Below are positions 7,740 through 15,148 of a stretch of 64,000 bases of DNA, in pieces. Source of the stretch: Mycolicibacterium neoaurum. GTDB taxonomy: Bacteria > Actinomycetota > Actinomycetes > Mycobacteriales > Mycobacteriaceae. Both the position numbers and the translations under genes were made by a program. The stretch is from assembly GCF_036946495.1 (NCBI RefSeq), contig NZ_JAQIIX010000002.1:3534001-3598000 (forward strand), written 5' to 3'. The notes beneath the pieces are model-generated. The model saw only the letters and a program-made list of their open reading frames with translations. It was not told the origin of the DNA and made no database searches. Every line of letters begins with the position of its first letter. Within the stretch, counting starts at the first letter, position 1.

Positions 7740-8429
7740 ATGATCACCCTCGACAAAGTGAGCAAGCAGTACAAATCCTCTGCCCGCCCGGCGCTGGATG
7801 ACGTCTCGCTCAAGATCGACAAGGGTGAGTTCGTCTTCCTGATCGGGCCGTCCGGCTCGGGCAAGTCGACGTTCATGCGCCTGTTGCTTGGCGCCGAGCA
7901 CCCGACCAAAGGCGATATCCGGGTTTCCAAGTTCCACGTCAACAAGCTCGCCGACCGGCACATCCCGCAGCTGCGACAGGTGATCGGTTGCGTCTTCCAG
8001 GACTTCCGGCTGCTGCAGCAGAAGACGGTCTTCGAGAACGTGGCCTTCGCGCTGGAGGTGATCGGCAAGCGCGGTGACGTGATCAACCGGGTGGTACCCG
8101 ACGTGCTGGAGATGGTCGGCCTGTCCGGTAAGGCCGCTCGGCTGCCGCACGAACTCTCCGGCGGCGAACAGCAGCGCGTCGCGATCGCCAGGGCGTTTGT
8201 CAACCGACCCCTGCTGCTGATCGCCGACGAGCCGACCGGCAACCTGGACCCGGAAACCAGCAAGGACATCATGGATCTGCTTGAGCGGATCAATCGCACC
8301 GGCACCACCGTTCTGATGGCCACGCACGATCACCACATCGTGGACTCGATGCGTCAGCGCGTCATCGAACTGGAACTGGGCCGGCTCATCCGCGACGAAC
8401 AGCGCGGTGTCTACGGAATGGATCGCTAG
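7740..8429 (+). CDS. ftsE: Cell-division ABC ATPase FtsE
   Basis: A 229-aa ABC ATPase. Walker A is GPSGSGKST (about 36-44), the signature LSGGEQQRVAIARAF, Walker B LLLIADEP and the switch histidine MATHDHHI. With FtsX it drives periplasmic activation of peptidoglycan hydrolases at the septum; in mycobacteria the partner is RipC. ATG at 7740 is chosen (MITLDKVSKQY). The GTG directly before it would add one residue and could be used on a leaderless message. The stop overlaps ftsX by 1 nt. Confidence 0.97.
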   Translation: MITLDKVSKQYKSSARPALDDVSLKIDKGEFVFLIGPSGSGKSTFMRLLLGAEHPTKGDIRVSKFHVNKLADRHIPQLRQVIGCVFQDFRLLQQKTVFENVAFALEVIGKRGDVINRVVPDVLEMVGLSGKAARLPHELSGGEQQRVAIARAFVNRPLLLIADEPTGNLDPETSKDIMDLLERINRTGTTVLMATHDHHIVDSMRQRVIELELGRLIRDEQRGVYGMDR

Positions 8430-9322
8430 TGCGCTTCGGCTTTTTGGTCAACGAGGTCTGGACCGGACTTCGCCGCAACGTCACCATGACGGTGGCCATG
8501 ATCCTCACCACGGCCATTTCCATCGGCCTGTTCGGTGGGGGTCTACTTGTGATGCGTGTCGCCGACCAGTCTCGTGACATCTACCTGGACCGCGTCGAGA
8601 GCCAGGTCTTCCTCACCAACGACGTCTCGGCCAACGACCCGACGTGTGACCAGGATCCGTGCAAGGCGCTGCGGGCCCAGATCGACGCCCGCGACGACGT
8701 CCGCTCGGTGCGCTACCTGAACCAGGCCGACGCCTATGAGGACGCGATCAAGAAGATCCCGGCGTTCAAGGATGTGGCCAGCAAGGATGCGTTCCCGGCC
8801 TCGTTCATCGTGAAGCTGGAAAACCCGGAACAGCACCTCGATTTCGACACCGCGATGCAAGGTCAGCCCGGTGTACTCAACGTGCTGAACCAGAAGGATC
8901 TGATCGACCGGCTGTTCGCGCTGCTCGACGGCATGTCCAGCGCGGCTTTCGCGGTGGCGCTGGTGCAGGCGATCGGTGCGATCCTGTTGATCGCCAACAT
9001 GGTTCAGGTCGCGGCGTACACCCGCCGCACCGAGATCGGCATCATGCGCCTGGTCGGTGCGACCCGCTGGTACACCCAGCTGCCGTTCCTCGTGGAGGCG
9101 ATGCTGGCCGCGTTCATCGGTGTGGTGCTGGCACTGCTCGGCCTGCTGACGGTGCGGTCGCTGTTCCTGGAGAAGGCGCTGTCGCAGTTCACCCAGGCTA
9201 ATTTGATTGCGCCGCTGGACTTCGCCGACATACTTTATATCTCGCCGATCCTGCTGTTCGTGGGTGTGGCGATGGCCGGGCTCACTGCGTACGTGACGCT
9301 GCGCCTCTACGTACGAAGATAG
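8429..9322 (+). CDS. ftsX: Cell-division membrane protein FtsX
   Basis: A 297-aa permease-like protein with four membrane helices: one near the N-terminus (MTVAMILTTAISIGLFGGGLL) and three in the C-terminal half (about 168-190, 218-245, 265-290). A large external domain (about 45-160) holds a Cys pair (PTCDQDPCKAL), probably a disulfide. It forms the FtsEX complex that transmits ATP hydrolysis to cell-wall hydrolases. The GTG start overlaps the ftsE TAG. Followed after 3 nt by smpB, so the three genes form one operon, as in M. tuberculosis. Confidence 0.97.
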   Translation: MRFGFLVNEVWTGLRRNVTMTVAMILTTAISIGLFGGGLLVMRVADQSRDIYLDRVESQVFLTNDVSANDPTCDQDPCKALRAQIDARDDVRSVRYLNQADAYEDAIKKIPAFKDVASKDAFPASFIVKLENPEQHLDFDTAMQGQPGVLNVLNQKDLIDRLFALLDGMSSAAFAVALVQAIGAILLIANMVQVAAYTRRTEIGIMRLVGATRWYTQLPFLVEAMLAAFIGVVLALLGLLTVRSLFLEKALSQFTQANLIAPLDFADILYISPILLFVGVAMAGLTAYVTLRLYVRR

Positions 9323-9325
9323 AAG

Positions 9326-9829
9326 ATGGCTACCAAGAGCAAGAAACCGGACAAAGCCGAGAAGGCGAACAACTTCGTCATTGCGACCAATCGCAAGGCC
9401 CGGCATAACTATTCGATCCTGGAGACTTTCGAGGCCGGCGTCGTGCTGGTCGGCACCGAGGTCAAGAGCCTGCGCGAGGGCCAGGCCTCCCTGGTCGATG
9501 CGTTCGCCACCGTCGACGATGGTGAGATCTGGTTGCGCAACCTGCACATCGCCGAGTATCACCACGGCAGTTGGACCAACCACGCACCGCGGCGCAACCG
9601 CAAGCTGCTGCTGCACCGCCGTCAGATCGACACGCTGGTCGGCAAGATCCGCGACGGGAACCTGACCCTGGTTCCTTTGTCGCTGTATTTCGTCGACGGC
9701 AAGGTGAAGGTCGAACTGGCACTGGCCCGCGGTAAAGAGGCGCGCGACAAGCGCCAGGACCTGGCAAAGCGCGATGCCCAGCGTGAGGTGGTCCGCGAGC
9801 TCGGTCGCCGTGCCAAGGGAATGCGCTGA
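9326..9829 (+). CDS. smpB: SsrA-binding protein SmpB
   Basis: A 167-aa protein that binds tmRNA and delivers it to stalled ribosomes for trans-translation. It has the OB-fold core (ATNRKARHNYSILETFEAGVVLVGTEVKSLREG) and the basic C-terminal tail (RDKRQDLAKRDAQREVVRELGRR) that occupies the empty mRNA channel. The Lys-rich start MATKSKKPDKAEK is longer than in E. coli but usual for mycobacteria. Its RNA partner ssrA lies 2.4 kb downstream, separated only by the GGDEF-EAL gene. Confidence 0.98.
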   Translation: MATKSKKPDKAEKANNFVIATNRKARHNYSILETFEAGVVLVGTEVKSLREGQASLVDAFATVDDGEIWLRNLHIAEYHHGSWTNHAPRRNRKLLLHRRQIDTLVGKIRDGNLTLVPLSLYFVDGKVKVELALARGKEARDKRQDLAKRDAQREVVRELGRRAKGMR

Positions 9830-9900
9830 CGCCCACCCCCATTTGAGGCGCGGTGTTCTCGGCGTGGCCGTATTTACCCGGTTCGCGGGCAATACAGGGA

Positions 9901-9906
9901 TATAGT
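9901..9906 (+). promoter_or_regulatory. Putative -10 box of the GGDEF-EAL gene
   Basis: TATAGT lies in the 109-nt gap after smpB, 32 nt before the GTG at 9939. No convincing -35 is present. A GGGAGG ribosome site (9929-9934) follows it. Confidence 0.4.
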
Positions 9907-9938
9907 TCGCCCACGCGTTAAGACGCACGGGAGGACGG

Positions 9939-12212
9939 GTGACGGTGCGACGCTCGCGTCTGTGTGCCCTCGTCCTTGGTGGCGTCGTCATCCTCGCGGC
10001 CCTCAATGCCTGCGCGCCGTTCGGTGCCGCGGTTGCCGATCGGATCGAGTTGATCCTGCAGGTGAGTGTCGGTGTCGGTGCCATGATCGTCGGAATCGTC
10101 ACGGCGGCCCGGGAACGCGGTCTCGAACGCTGGTGGCGGGTGTCGTTCGTCTGCGCACTGTTCACCTGGGTGCTCGGCCAGACGCTGTGGCAGGTGCACG
10201 TCGCCGACTGGGCGCCGATGCTGGCCCGCGCGATCTACCTGGCGTTACCCGTGCTGGTCTTCACCTCGGTGATCCTGCTGGCGCGATCCAGCGGCGGTAT
10301 TCGGGCGCCTGCGGCCAGCCCGCTGCGGCAATCGCTGGTCACCAACGTGCTCGACGGGGTGATCGCAGCGGTCGCCTTCCTCATCCTGGCAGCGATGAGC
10401 GACCTGGGCACCCGATTCGAGGCCGCCAGCCCGGCCATGCGGGTGCTCGACGTCGTGTTCATCGGTGCCGAGATCGGCGTCATCGGCGTCATCGTCCTGA
10501 TCGCGATGATCTACGACGCGGACCGGCCGAACCGGACCAACTACATGCTTCTGGCCGGCGGACTGTTGCTGATGGGCGTGTCCAACCGCATGCTTGCCTA
10601 TGTGCGGTCGGTGGATCGCGTCGACGCCGAACTCTGGGTCGGCATCGGACTGATCATCGGCCCGGTGCTCACGGCGTTCGCATTCCTGCCGACCACCCCG
10701 GCGCGCGATGTCGACGTGTTGCGCCGCCAGGACTGGCCGCATCTGCTGCTGCCCTATATGGGCTTTCTGGGTGTGGCGGTGCTGTTCGCCTACCACCTCT
10801 ACATCGATCGTGAGGTGTCCGCGCTCGCGGCGTTGCTGACCATCGTCATGGTCGTGCTGGTGGCCAGCCGCCAGGTGGTCGCGACGCGCGCCGAGCGTTC
10901 ACTGACCCAGTGGCTGTTCTGGGCGCAGCGCGGGCTGGCCCACCAGGTGCACCACGATCCGCTCACCGGCCTGCCGAACCGGACCCTGTTCGCCAAGCGT
11001 CTCGACGAGGCGATGGCTCGCGGCAAATTCGTGTTGATCTTCCTCGACCTCGACGATTTCAAGGAGGTCAACGACCGATTCGGCCACGCCGCCGGCGACG
11101 AGTTGCTGCGCGCGGTGGGGGAGCGGCTGTCGCGCGGGATCGGCGACCGCGACACCCTGGCCAGGGTGGGCGGCGACGAGTTCGCGGTGCTCATCGTGAG
11201 CAATGGTGATGCCGACGACCAGTTGGAAGGTGCCGCCGACCGGCTGCGCCTCGCCCTGCGCGACCCCTTCCCGGTGCACGGATCCTCGGTGCGGGTGAGG
11301 GCCAGCATGGGACTGGTGCGCCCCGATACCGAGGGCCTGTCCCAGACCTCGGACAGCCTGCTGCGCCAGGCCGATGTCGCCATGTATGCCGGCAAAAGAA
11401 TGGGCAAGAACACCGCCGTGGTCTACAACCCGCTCGCCGGGGCGGTGGTCGACTTCCCGACGATGCTGCGTGAAGCGCTCGGTGCGCCTCCGCGGGGTTT
11501 CCGGTTGGTCTACCAGCCGGTGGTGGCCCTACCCGGCGGGGAGCTGGTGGCCGTGGAGGCGCTGGCCCGCTGGACGGCGGGCAATGGTGTCGAGATCTCG
11601 CCGGAGACATTCGTCGCCGACGCCGAGGCGGCGGGCATGGGTGCCGAACTCGATGCGTTGGTGCTCGACATGGCCTGCGGTGAGGCGCGCGCGGCCGGGA
11701 TCGACCTGGACATCCACGTCAACATCGGTGGCGCCCGGCTGGGCACGCCCGGCTTCGACCAGGTGGTCCGCGAGGTGCTGCAGCGCCACGAGATCCCGCG
11801 CGGCCGGTTGATCCTGGAGATCACCGAGACCGAACCGATCGTCGACCTGGACAAGGCCGCGACGCAGATCACCCGGTTCGGGGAGTTCGGCGTGAAGGTA
11901 GCCCTCGACGATTTCGGGTCGGGCTTCAACTCGCTGCTCTACCTGCACTGCCTGCCGGTGGACATCGTGAAGTTGGATCGGACATTGGCCTCGGACATGG
12001 ACGCCGGGCGTGACCTGACGTTGTACCGCTCGGTGATCAACCTGTGTGGCGAGCTCGGCTTCGAGGTGATCGCCGAGGGTATCGAGACCGACGAACAGGC
12101 CGATATGGTCTGCCGCGCCGGCGGACGGTTCGGCCAGGGATACCTGTTCGGGCGTCCGATGCCGATGACCGAACTGGCCGAGATGCAGCGCCATGCCGTG
12201 CGGACTATTTAA
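9939..12212 (+). CDS. Membrane GGDEF-EAL cyclic-di-GMP protein
   Basis: A 757-aa protein. Residues 1-320 contain about nine or ten hydrophobic helices with no PAS or GAF domain. The diguanylate cyclase domain carries intact GGDEF (411-415), and the phosphodiesterase domain carries intact EAL (540-542), QPVVALPGGELVAVEAL and the downstream DDFGSG and KLD motifs. Both catalytic signatures look complete, so the protein could make and degrade c-di-GMP; which activity dominates cannot be told. The N-terminal membrane part is probably the sensor. GTG start with GGGAGG upstream. It lies between smpB and ssrA and its stop is only 27 nt before the tmRNA -10 candidate. Confidence 0.92.
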   Translation: MTVRRSRLCALVLGGVVILAALNACAPFGAAVADRIELILQVSVGVGAMIVGIVTAARERGLERWWRVSFVCALFTWVLGQTLWQVHVADWAPMLARAIYLALPVLVFTSVILLARSSGGIRAPAASPLRQSLVTNVLDGVIAAVAFLILAAMSDLGTRFEAASPAMRVLDVVFIGAEIGVIGVIVLIAMIYDADRPNRTNYMLLAGGLLLMGVSNRMLAYVRSVDRVDAELWVGIGLIIGPVLTAFAFLPTTPARDVDVLRRQDWPHLLLPYMGFLGVAVLFAYHLYIDREVSALAALLTIVMVVLVASRQVVATRAERSLTQWLFWAQRGLAHQVHHDPLTGLPNRTLFAKRLDEAMARGKFVLIFLDLDDFKEVNDRFGHAAGDELLRAVGERLSRGIGDRDTLARVGGDEFAVLIVSNGDADDQLEGAADRLRLALRDPFPVHGSSVRVRASMGLVRPDTEGLSQTSDSLLRQADVAMYAGKRMGKNTAVVYNPLAGAVVDFPTMLREALGAPPRGFRLVYQPVVALPGGELVAVEALARWTAGNGVEISPETFVADAEAAGMGAELDALVLDMACGEARAAGIDLDIHVNIGGARLGTPGFDQVVREVLQRHEIPRGRLILEITETEPIVDLDKAATQITRFGEFGVKVALDDFGSGFNSLLYLHCLPVDIVKLDRTLASDMDAGRDLTLYRSVINLCGELGFEVIAEGIETDEQADMVCRAGGRFGQGYLFGRPMPMTELAEMQRHAVRTI

Positions 12213-12238
12213 TGGCTGGCCTCGGTTGTAATAGCCGT

Positions 12239-12244
12239 TAGTAT
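12239..12244 (+). promoter_or_regulatory. Putative -10 box of ssrA
   Basis: TAGTAT lies 34 nt before the mature tmRNA 5' end, which would leave a short precursor leader for RNase P cleavage. No clear -35 hexamer at the expected distance. Confidence 0.35.
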
Positions 12245-12277
12245 GGAAAGTCCTGCCGAACCTCGGCGGGGGTGCGA

Positions 12278-12643
12278 GGGGCTGAACGGTTTCGACTTCG
12301 CGCATCGAATCAAGGGAAGCGTGCCGGTGCAGGCAAGAGACCACCGTAAGCGTCGTTGCAACCAATTAAGCGCCGATTCCAATCAGCGCGACTACGCCCT
12401 CGCTGCCTAAGCGACGGTGTGTCTGTCAGACCGGGAGCGCCCTCGGCCCGGACCCTGGCATCAGCTAGAGGGACCCACCCACGGGTTCGGTCGCGGGACC
12501 CGTGGGGACATCAAACAGCGACTGGGATCGTCATCTCGGCTTGTTCGCGTGACCGGGAGATCCGAGTAGAGACATAGCGAACTGCGCACGGAGAAGTCTT
12601 GAGGGAATGCCGTAGGACCCGGGTTCAATTCCCGGCAGCTCCA
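12278..12643 (+). ncRNA. ssrA: Transfer-messenger RNA (tmRNA, SsrA)
   Basis: The 5' GGGGCTG pairs with CAGCTCC at the 3' end to form the tRNA-like acceptor stem, and GGACCCGGGTTCAATTCCCGG near the end gives the T arm. The 5' part contains the standard GAACGGTTTCGACTTCG segment. The tag frame runs 12372-12410 (GCC GAT TCC AAT ... GCC TAA) and encodes ADSNQRDYALAA, the mycobacterial type of degradation tag. The 3' CCA does not appear to be encoded: the discriminator A is followed by CAAG. With SmpB the RNA frees ribosomes stalled on broken messages and marks the peptide for proteolysis. Confidence 0.97.
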
Positions 12644-12647
12644 CAAG

Positions 12648-12679
12648 AAAGGCCCGGACCGCGAGGTCCGGGCCTTTTT
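12648..12679 (+). terminator. Intrinsic terminator of ssrA
   Basis: GGCCCGGACC (12651-12660) and GGTCCGGGCC (12665-12674) form a perfect 10-bp stem with a GCGA loop, flanked by AAA and followed by TTTTT. This is the clearest rho-independent terminator in the window and begins 5 nt after the tmRNA. Confidence 0.92.
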
Positions 12680-12888
12680 CGTGCTCGCCGGACGTCCAAT
12701 CTGAAGAAGATGCCGACAAATCACGCCGTGGCCGCGATCTAGTTCAGATTCGCGCAACGGCGTCGGCGTTTTCGGCGCAGGCGGTTTGGCAGGCGCCATA
12801 AGCGCAGTGCGCGGTTCGATGACGCACAGTTTGCCAGGGCGTGGGCCTCCACAATTAGGATCGGCGGCATGGGGCGAGGGGACAGTTG

Positions 12889-13809
12889 ATGGTCGGCGAC
12901 AGCGCGCAGTCCGAGGGGCAGGTCGGTTCGGGTATCGAGCCGCCGGTCGAACCGCGCATCCGCCGGGCCCTCGGCCTGCTGGAACGGTTCGCGCCGGCGA
13001 TCGGCGCCAAGTGGGCCACCGAGCTGTGGTGCACCCCGCCGCAGGTCGACGCCAGTCTGCGGATGCCGCCCGGGGTGCCGCCCAGTGAGCCGATCGAGGC
13101 TTTCTGGGACGGGCACCGCATCGCGGGTGAGGCCTGGGGCGAGGGGCCCGCGGTGTACCTGGTGCACGGCTGGGGCGGTTGCCGCGCCCACCTCGGCGTC
13201 TTCGTCAAGCCCTTGGTCAATGCCGGACACCGCGTCATCGCCTTCGACCTGCCCGCGCACAACGACTCCGAGACCGGTTCGCTGGCCGAAGGGCGCACAC
13301 ACCTGGTGGAGTGCACCGAGGCCTTCCGCGCCGTCGTCCGCACACACGGGCCCGCCCGCGCGGTGATCGCGCACTCGTTGGGCGCCAAGGCCGCCGCGTT
13401 GGCGTTGGCCCGCGGCACCGAGATCGAGCGCATGGTGTTCCTGGCGCCGATGGGTGACTTCGGTTTCTATCTGGACCTGTTCGCCGAGCGACACGGATTC
13501 GGGCCGCGCATCCGAGACGGATTGCATCGCCGCCTGAGCAAGCGCATCGAGATGCCGTTGTTTGACACCGATCTCGGGGTCATCGGGTCGAACCTGAAGG
13601 CCCCGACACCGCTGCTGGTCATCCACGACCCCGACGACCCGGATGCGCCGTATCACTACAGCAAGGCGCTCATCGACGACTGGCCCGACTCGGAACTGGT
13701 CACCACACGCGGTCTCGGCCGGCTGGCGCACTACCGGATTCTGCGGCACCGCGCGGCGATCAATGCCGGCGTCGACTTCATCGGCGCTGCGCAGCAATCA
13801 GCGGTCTGA
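12889..13809 (+). CDS. Alpha/beta hydrolase
   Basis: A 306-aa alpha/beta-hydrolase-fold protein. The oxyanion-hole segment VYLVHGWGGCRAH (about 90-102), the nucleophile elbow VIAHSLGAKAAAL (GxSxG variant AHSLG) and a C-terminal HDPDDPDAPYHYS acid region with a late histidine (RLAHYRILRH) outline the Ser-Asp-His triad. The substrate is unknown. ATG at 12889 has GAGGGG upstream; a TTG directly before it is an alternative. It stands alone between the ssrA terminator and a convergent small gene whose end it overlaps by 32 nt. Confidence 0.85.
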   Translation: MVGDSAQSEGQVGSGIEPPVEPRIRRALGLLERFAPAIGAKWATELWCTPPQVDASLRMPPGVPPSEPIEAFWDGHRIAGEAWGEGPAVYLVHGWGGCRAHLGVFVKPLVNAGHRVIAFDLPAHNDSETGSLAEGRTHLVECTEAFRAVVRTHGPARAVIAHSLGAKAAALALARGTEIERMVFLAPMGDFGFYLDLFAERHGFGPRIRDGLHRRLSKRIEMPLFDTDLGVIGSNLKAPTPLLVIHDPDDPDAPYHYSKALIDDWPDSELVTTRGLGRLAHYRILRHRAAINAGVDFIGAAQQSAV

Positions 13810-14026
13810 CCGGACGGCGCCCGAAGACCAGGCGCATCAGCCGACGCCGCACCGGAGCGCCCACCACCGAGCCGCAGAGGAAGCCGACCGCGAACACCCG
13901 GCGGGTGCGCGTCCGGCTCCGCCTGCCGACGGCGTACCCGCCCGCCGCGGCCGCGACGGCGACCACCACGACCAGCGCCAGTGTCCACACCCGCCCAGTG
14001 CAACAGCGGCAGGCGCCGCGGGGCAA
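13778..14026 (-). CDS. Small membrane protein (hypothetical)
   Basis: An 82-aa frame with a hydrophobic segment (WTLALVVVVAVAAAAGGYAVG, about 14-34) and an Arg-rich remainder ending RRPVRPLIAAQRR. The start is uncertain: TTG at 14026 or GTG at 13990, the latter giving 70 aa with GGGCGG just upstream. It begins about 10 nt after the LigD-like gene on the same strand, which supports an operon, but its last 32 nt overlap the convergent hydrolase and composition is Arg/Val-rich, so it may not be translated. No function assigned. Confidence 0.45.
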   Translation of the reverse strand: MPRGACRCCTGRVWTLALVVVVAVAAAAGGYAVGRRSRTRTRRVFAVGFLCGSVVGAPVRRRLMRLVFGRRPVRPLIAAQRR

Positions 14027-14035
14027 TGCTTGTGA

Positions 14036-14998
14036 TCAAACCGAGCCCTGCTCGCGTCGCGCCTTGGCACGCCGTTTGCCCTCGTGCATGGCGGCGACCC
14101 GGGCCACCGGGATGGTGTGGCCGTGGGCGATCAGGTCGTCCGGCAGTCGCTGCGGCGCAGGCATCTCGGCCGCCCAGGGATCGCCGTCGCCGAGGCGTTC
14201 GAGTGCGGTGTGCACGGTGAAATCCGACGGGTGCACCTCGGCCAGCTCCGACCAGGCCACCGGAAACGACACCGGGGTGCCCGGTCGCAACCGCGGGCTG
14301 TAAGCCGCGGCCACCGTCGCCCCACCCGATCGGGTGGCGTCGACGAACACCTTGCCCGCCCGGTCCTCGACGATGAAAGCCGTTGTGGCGATGGACGGAT
14401 CGAGTGCCTCGGCACGCGCCGCCAACGCGCGCGTCGCGGCGGCAACATCGTCTCCGGCTGCGTCCTCGGTGAGCGGCACGAAGATGTGCACTCCGCGCGA
14501 CCCGCTGGTTTTCACGGCGCCGGCCAGGCCCGTGTCGGCGAGCGCCTGACGAACCAGCAACGCCACTGCCACCACCGCGGCGAAGTCCGCACCGTCGGGT
14601 GGGTCGAGGTCCAGGATCAAATGAGTAGGGCGGTAGATATCGGCGGCCAACCCCAGCGCGGGGTGGTACTCGATCGCGCGCTGGTTGGCCAGCCACAGCA
14701 GGGTGCGCCGGTCGTCGCAGAGCGCGTAGTGGATCTCGCGGTGGGACGCCGCTGCCCACACCGGCACCGTCTTCACCCAGTCCGGTGTGTATTTGGGGAC
14801 GTTCTTCTGCATGAACGGTGCCCGGCCGCGCAACGCCCGCAGCACCGTCAGCGGCCGACCCGTCAACACCGGCAGAATCCGGTCGGCGACCGCGTCCAGG
14901 TAGTCCACCAGATCGCGTTTGGTGGCTGCGGCGTCCGGCCCGAGCGGCTGATCCAGATTGGTCAGCTCGACGCCGGCACGCTTCTCGTCCGCGGTCAT
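14036..14998 (-). CDS. LigD-type polymerase/primase domain protein
   Basis: A 320-aa stand-alone member of the archaeo-eukaryotic primase superfamily (the LigD polymerase domain). The metal-binding motif HLILDLDPPDGADF, the TSGSRGVHIFVPL motif and the C-terminal FVDATRSGGATVAAAYSPR and PVSFPVAWSEL segments are all present. Related mycobacterial stand-alone enzymes (PolD1/PolD2 type) insert ribonucleotides or deoxynucleotides during gap filling and break repair. I chose ATG at 14998 (MTADEKRAGVELTN) because GGAG precedes it and relatives begin there; an upstream start at 15076 would add 26 unlike residues. No ligase or nuclease domain is fused. Confidence 0.88.
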   Translation of the reverse strand: MTADEKRAGVELTNLDQPLGPDAAATKRDLVDYLDAVADRILPVLTGRPLTVLRALRGRAPFMQKNVPKYTPDWVKTVPVWAAASHREIHYALCDDRRTLLWLANQRAIEYHPALGLAADIYRPTHLILDLDPPDGADFAAVVAVALLVRQALADTGLAGAVKTSGSRGVHIFVPLTEDAAGDDVAAATRALAARAEALDPSIATTAFIVEDRAGKVFVDATRSGGATVAAAYSPRLRPGTPVSFPVAWSELAEVHPSDFTVHTALERLGDGDPWAAEMPAPQRLPDDLIAHGHTIPVARVAAMHEGKRRAKARREQGSV

Positions 14999-15100
14999 CA
15001 CTCCACTCCACCACAGGATCGGGCCGGGGCTCGCGCTCTCGAATGCAGCTGTGAGTTTGCTGTCAGTTTGGTCCACGAGTTGTCATGGTTAAACGGGCTA

Positions 15101-15111
15101 CGTAAGTTACG
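15101..15111. promoter_or_regulatory. Small palindrome upstream of mmpL
   Basis: CGTAA-G-TTACG is an 11-bp palindrome 37 nt before the MmpL start, and CTGT-A-ACAG (15125-15133) follows closer to the start. Either could be part of an operator; both are short enough to arise by chance. Confidence 0.25.
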
Positions 15112-15148
15112 CGCAGTAGCGATTCTGTAACAGTGACGGGGCCATCGG

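Noticed and set aside
8543..10165. 540-aa minus-strand open frame across ftsX and smpB
   Set aside because: Shadow of conserved genes; composition (His/Gln/Arg-rich) is that of antisense high-GC sequence.
13731..15014. 427-aa minus-strand frame overlapping the polymerase gene
   Set aside because: Arg/Gly-rich alternative frame of the LigD-like gene, which has all its family motifs.
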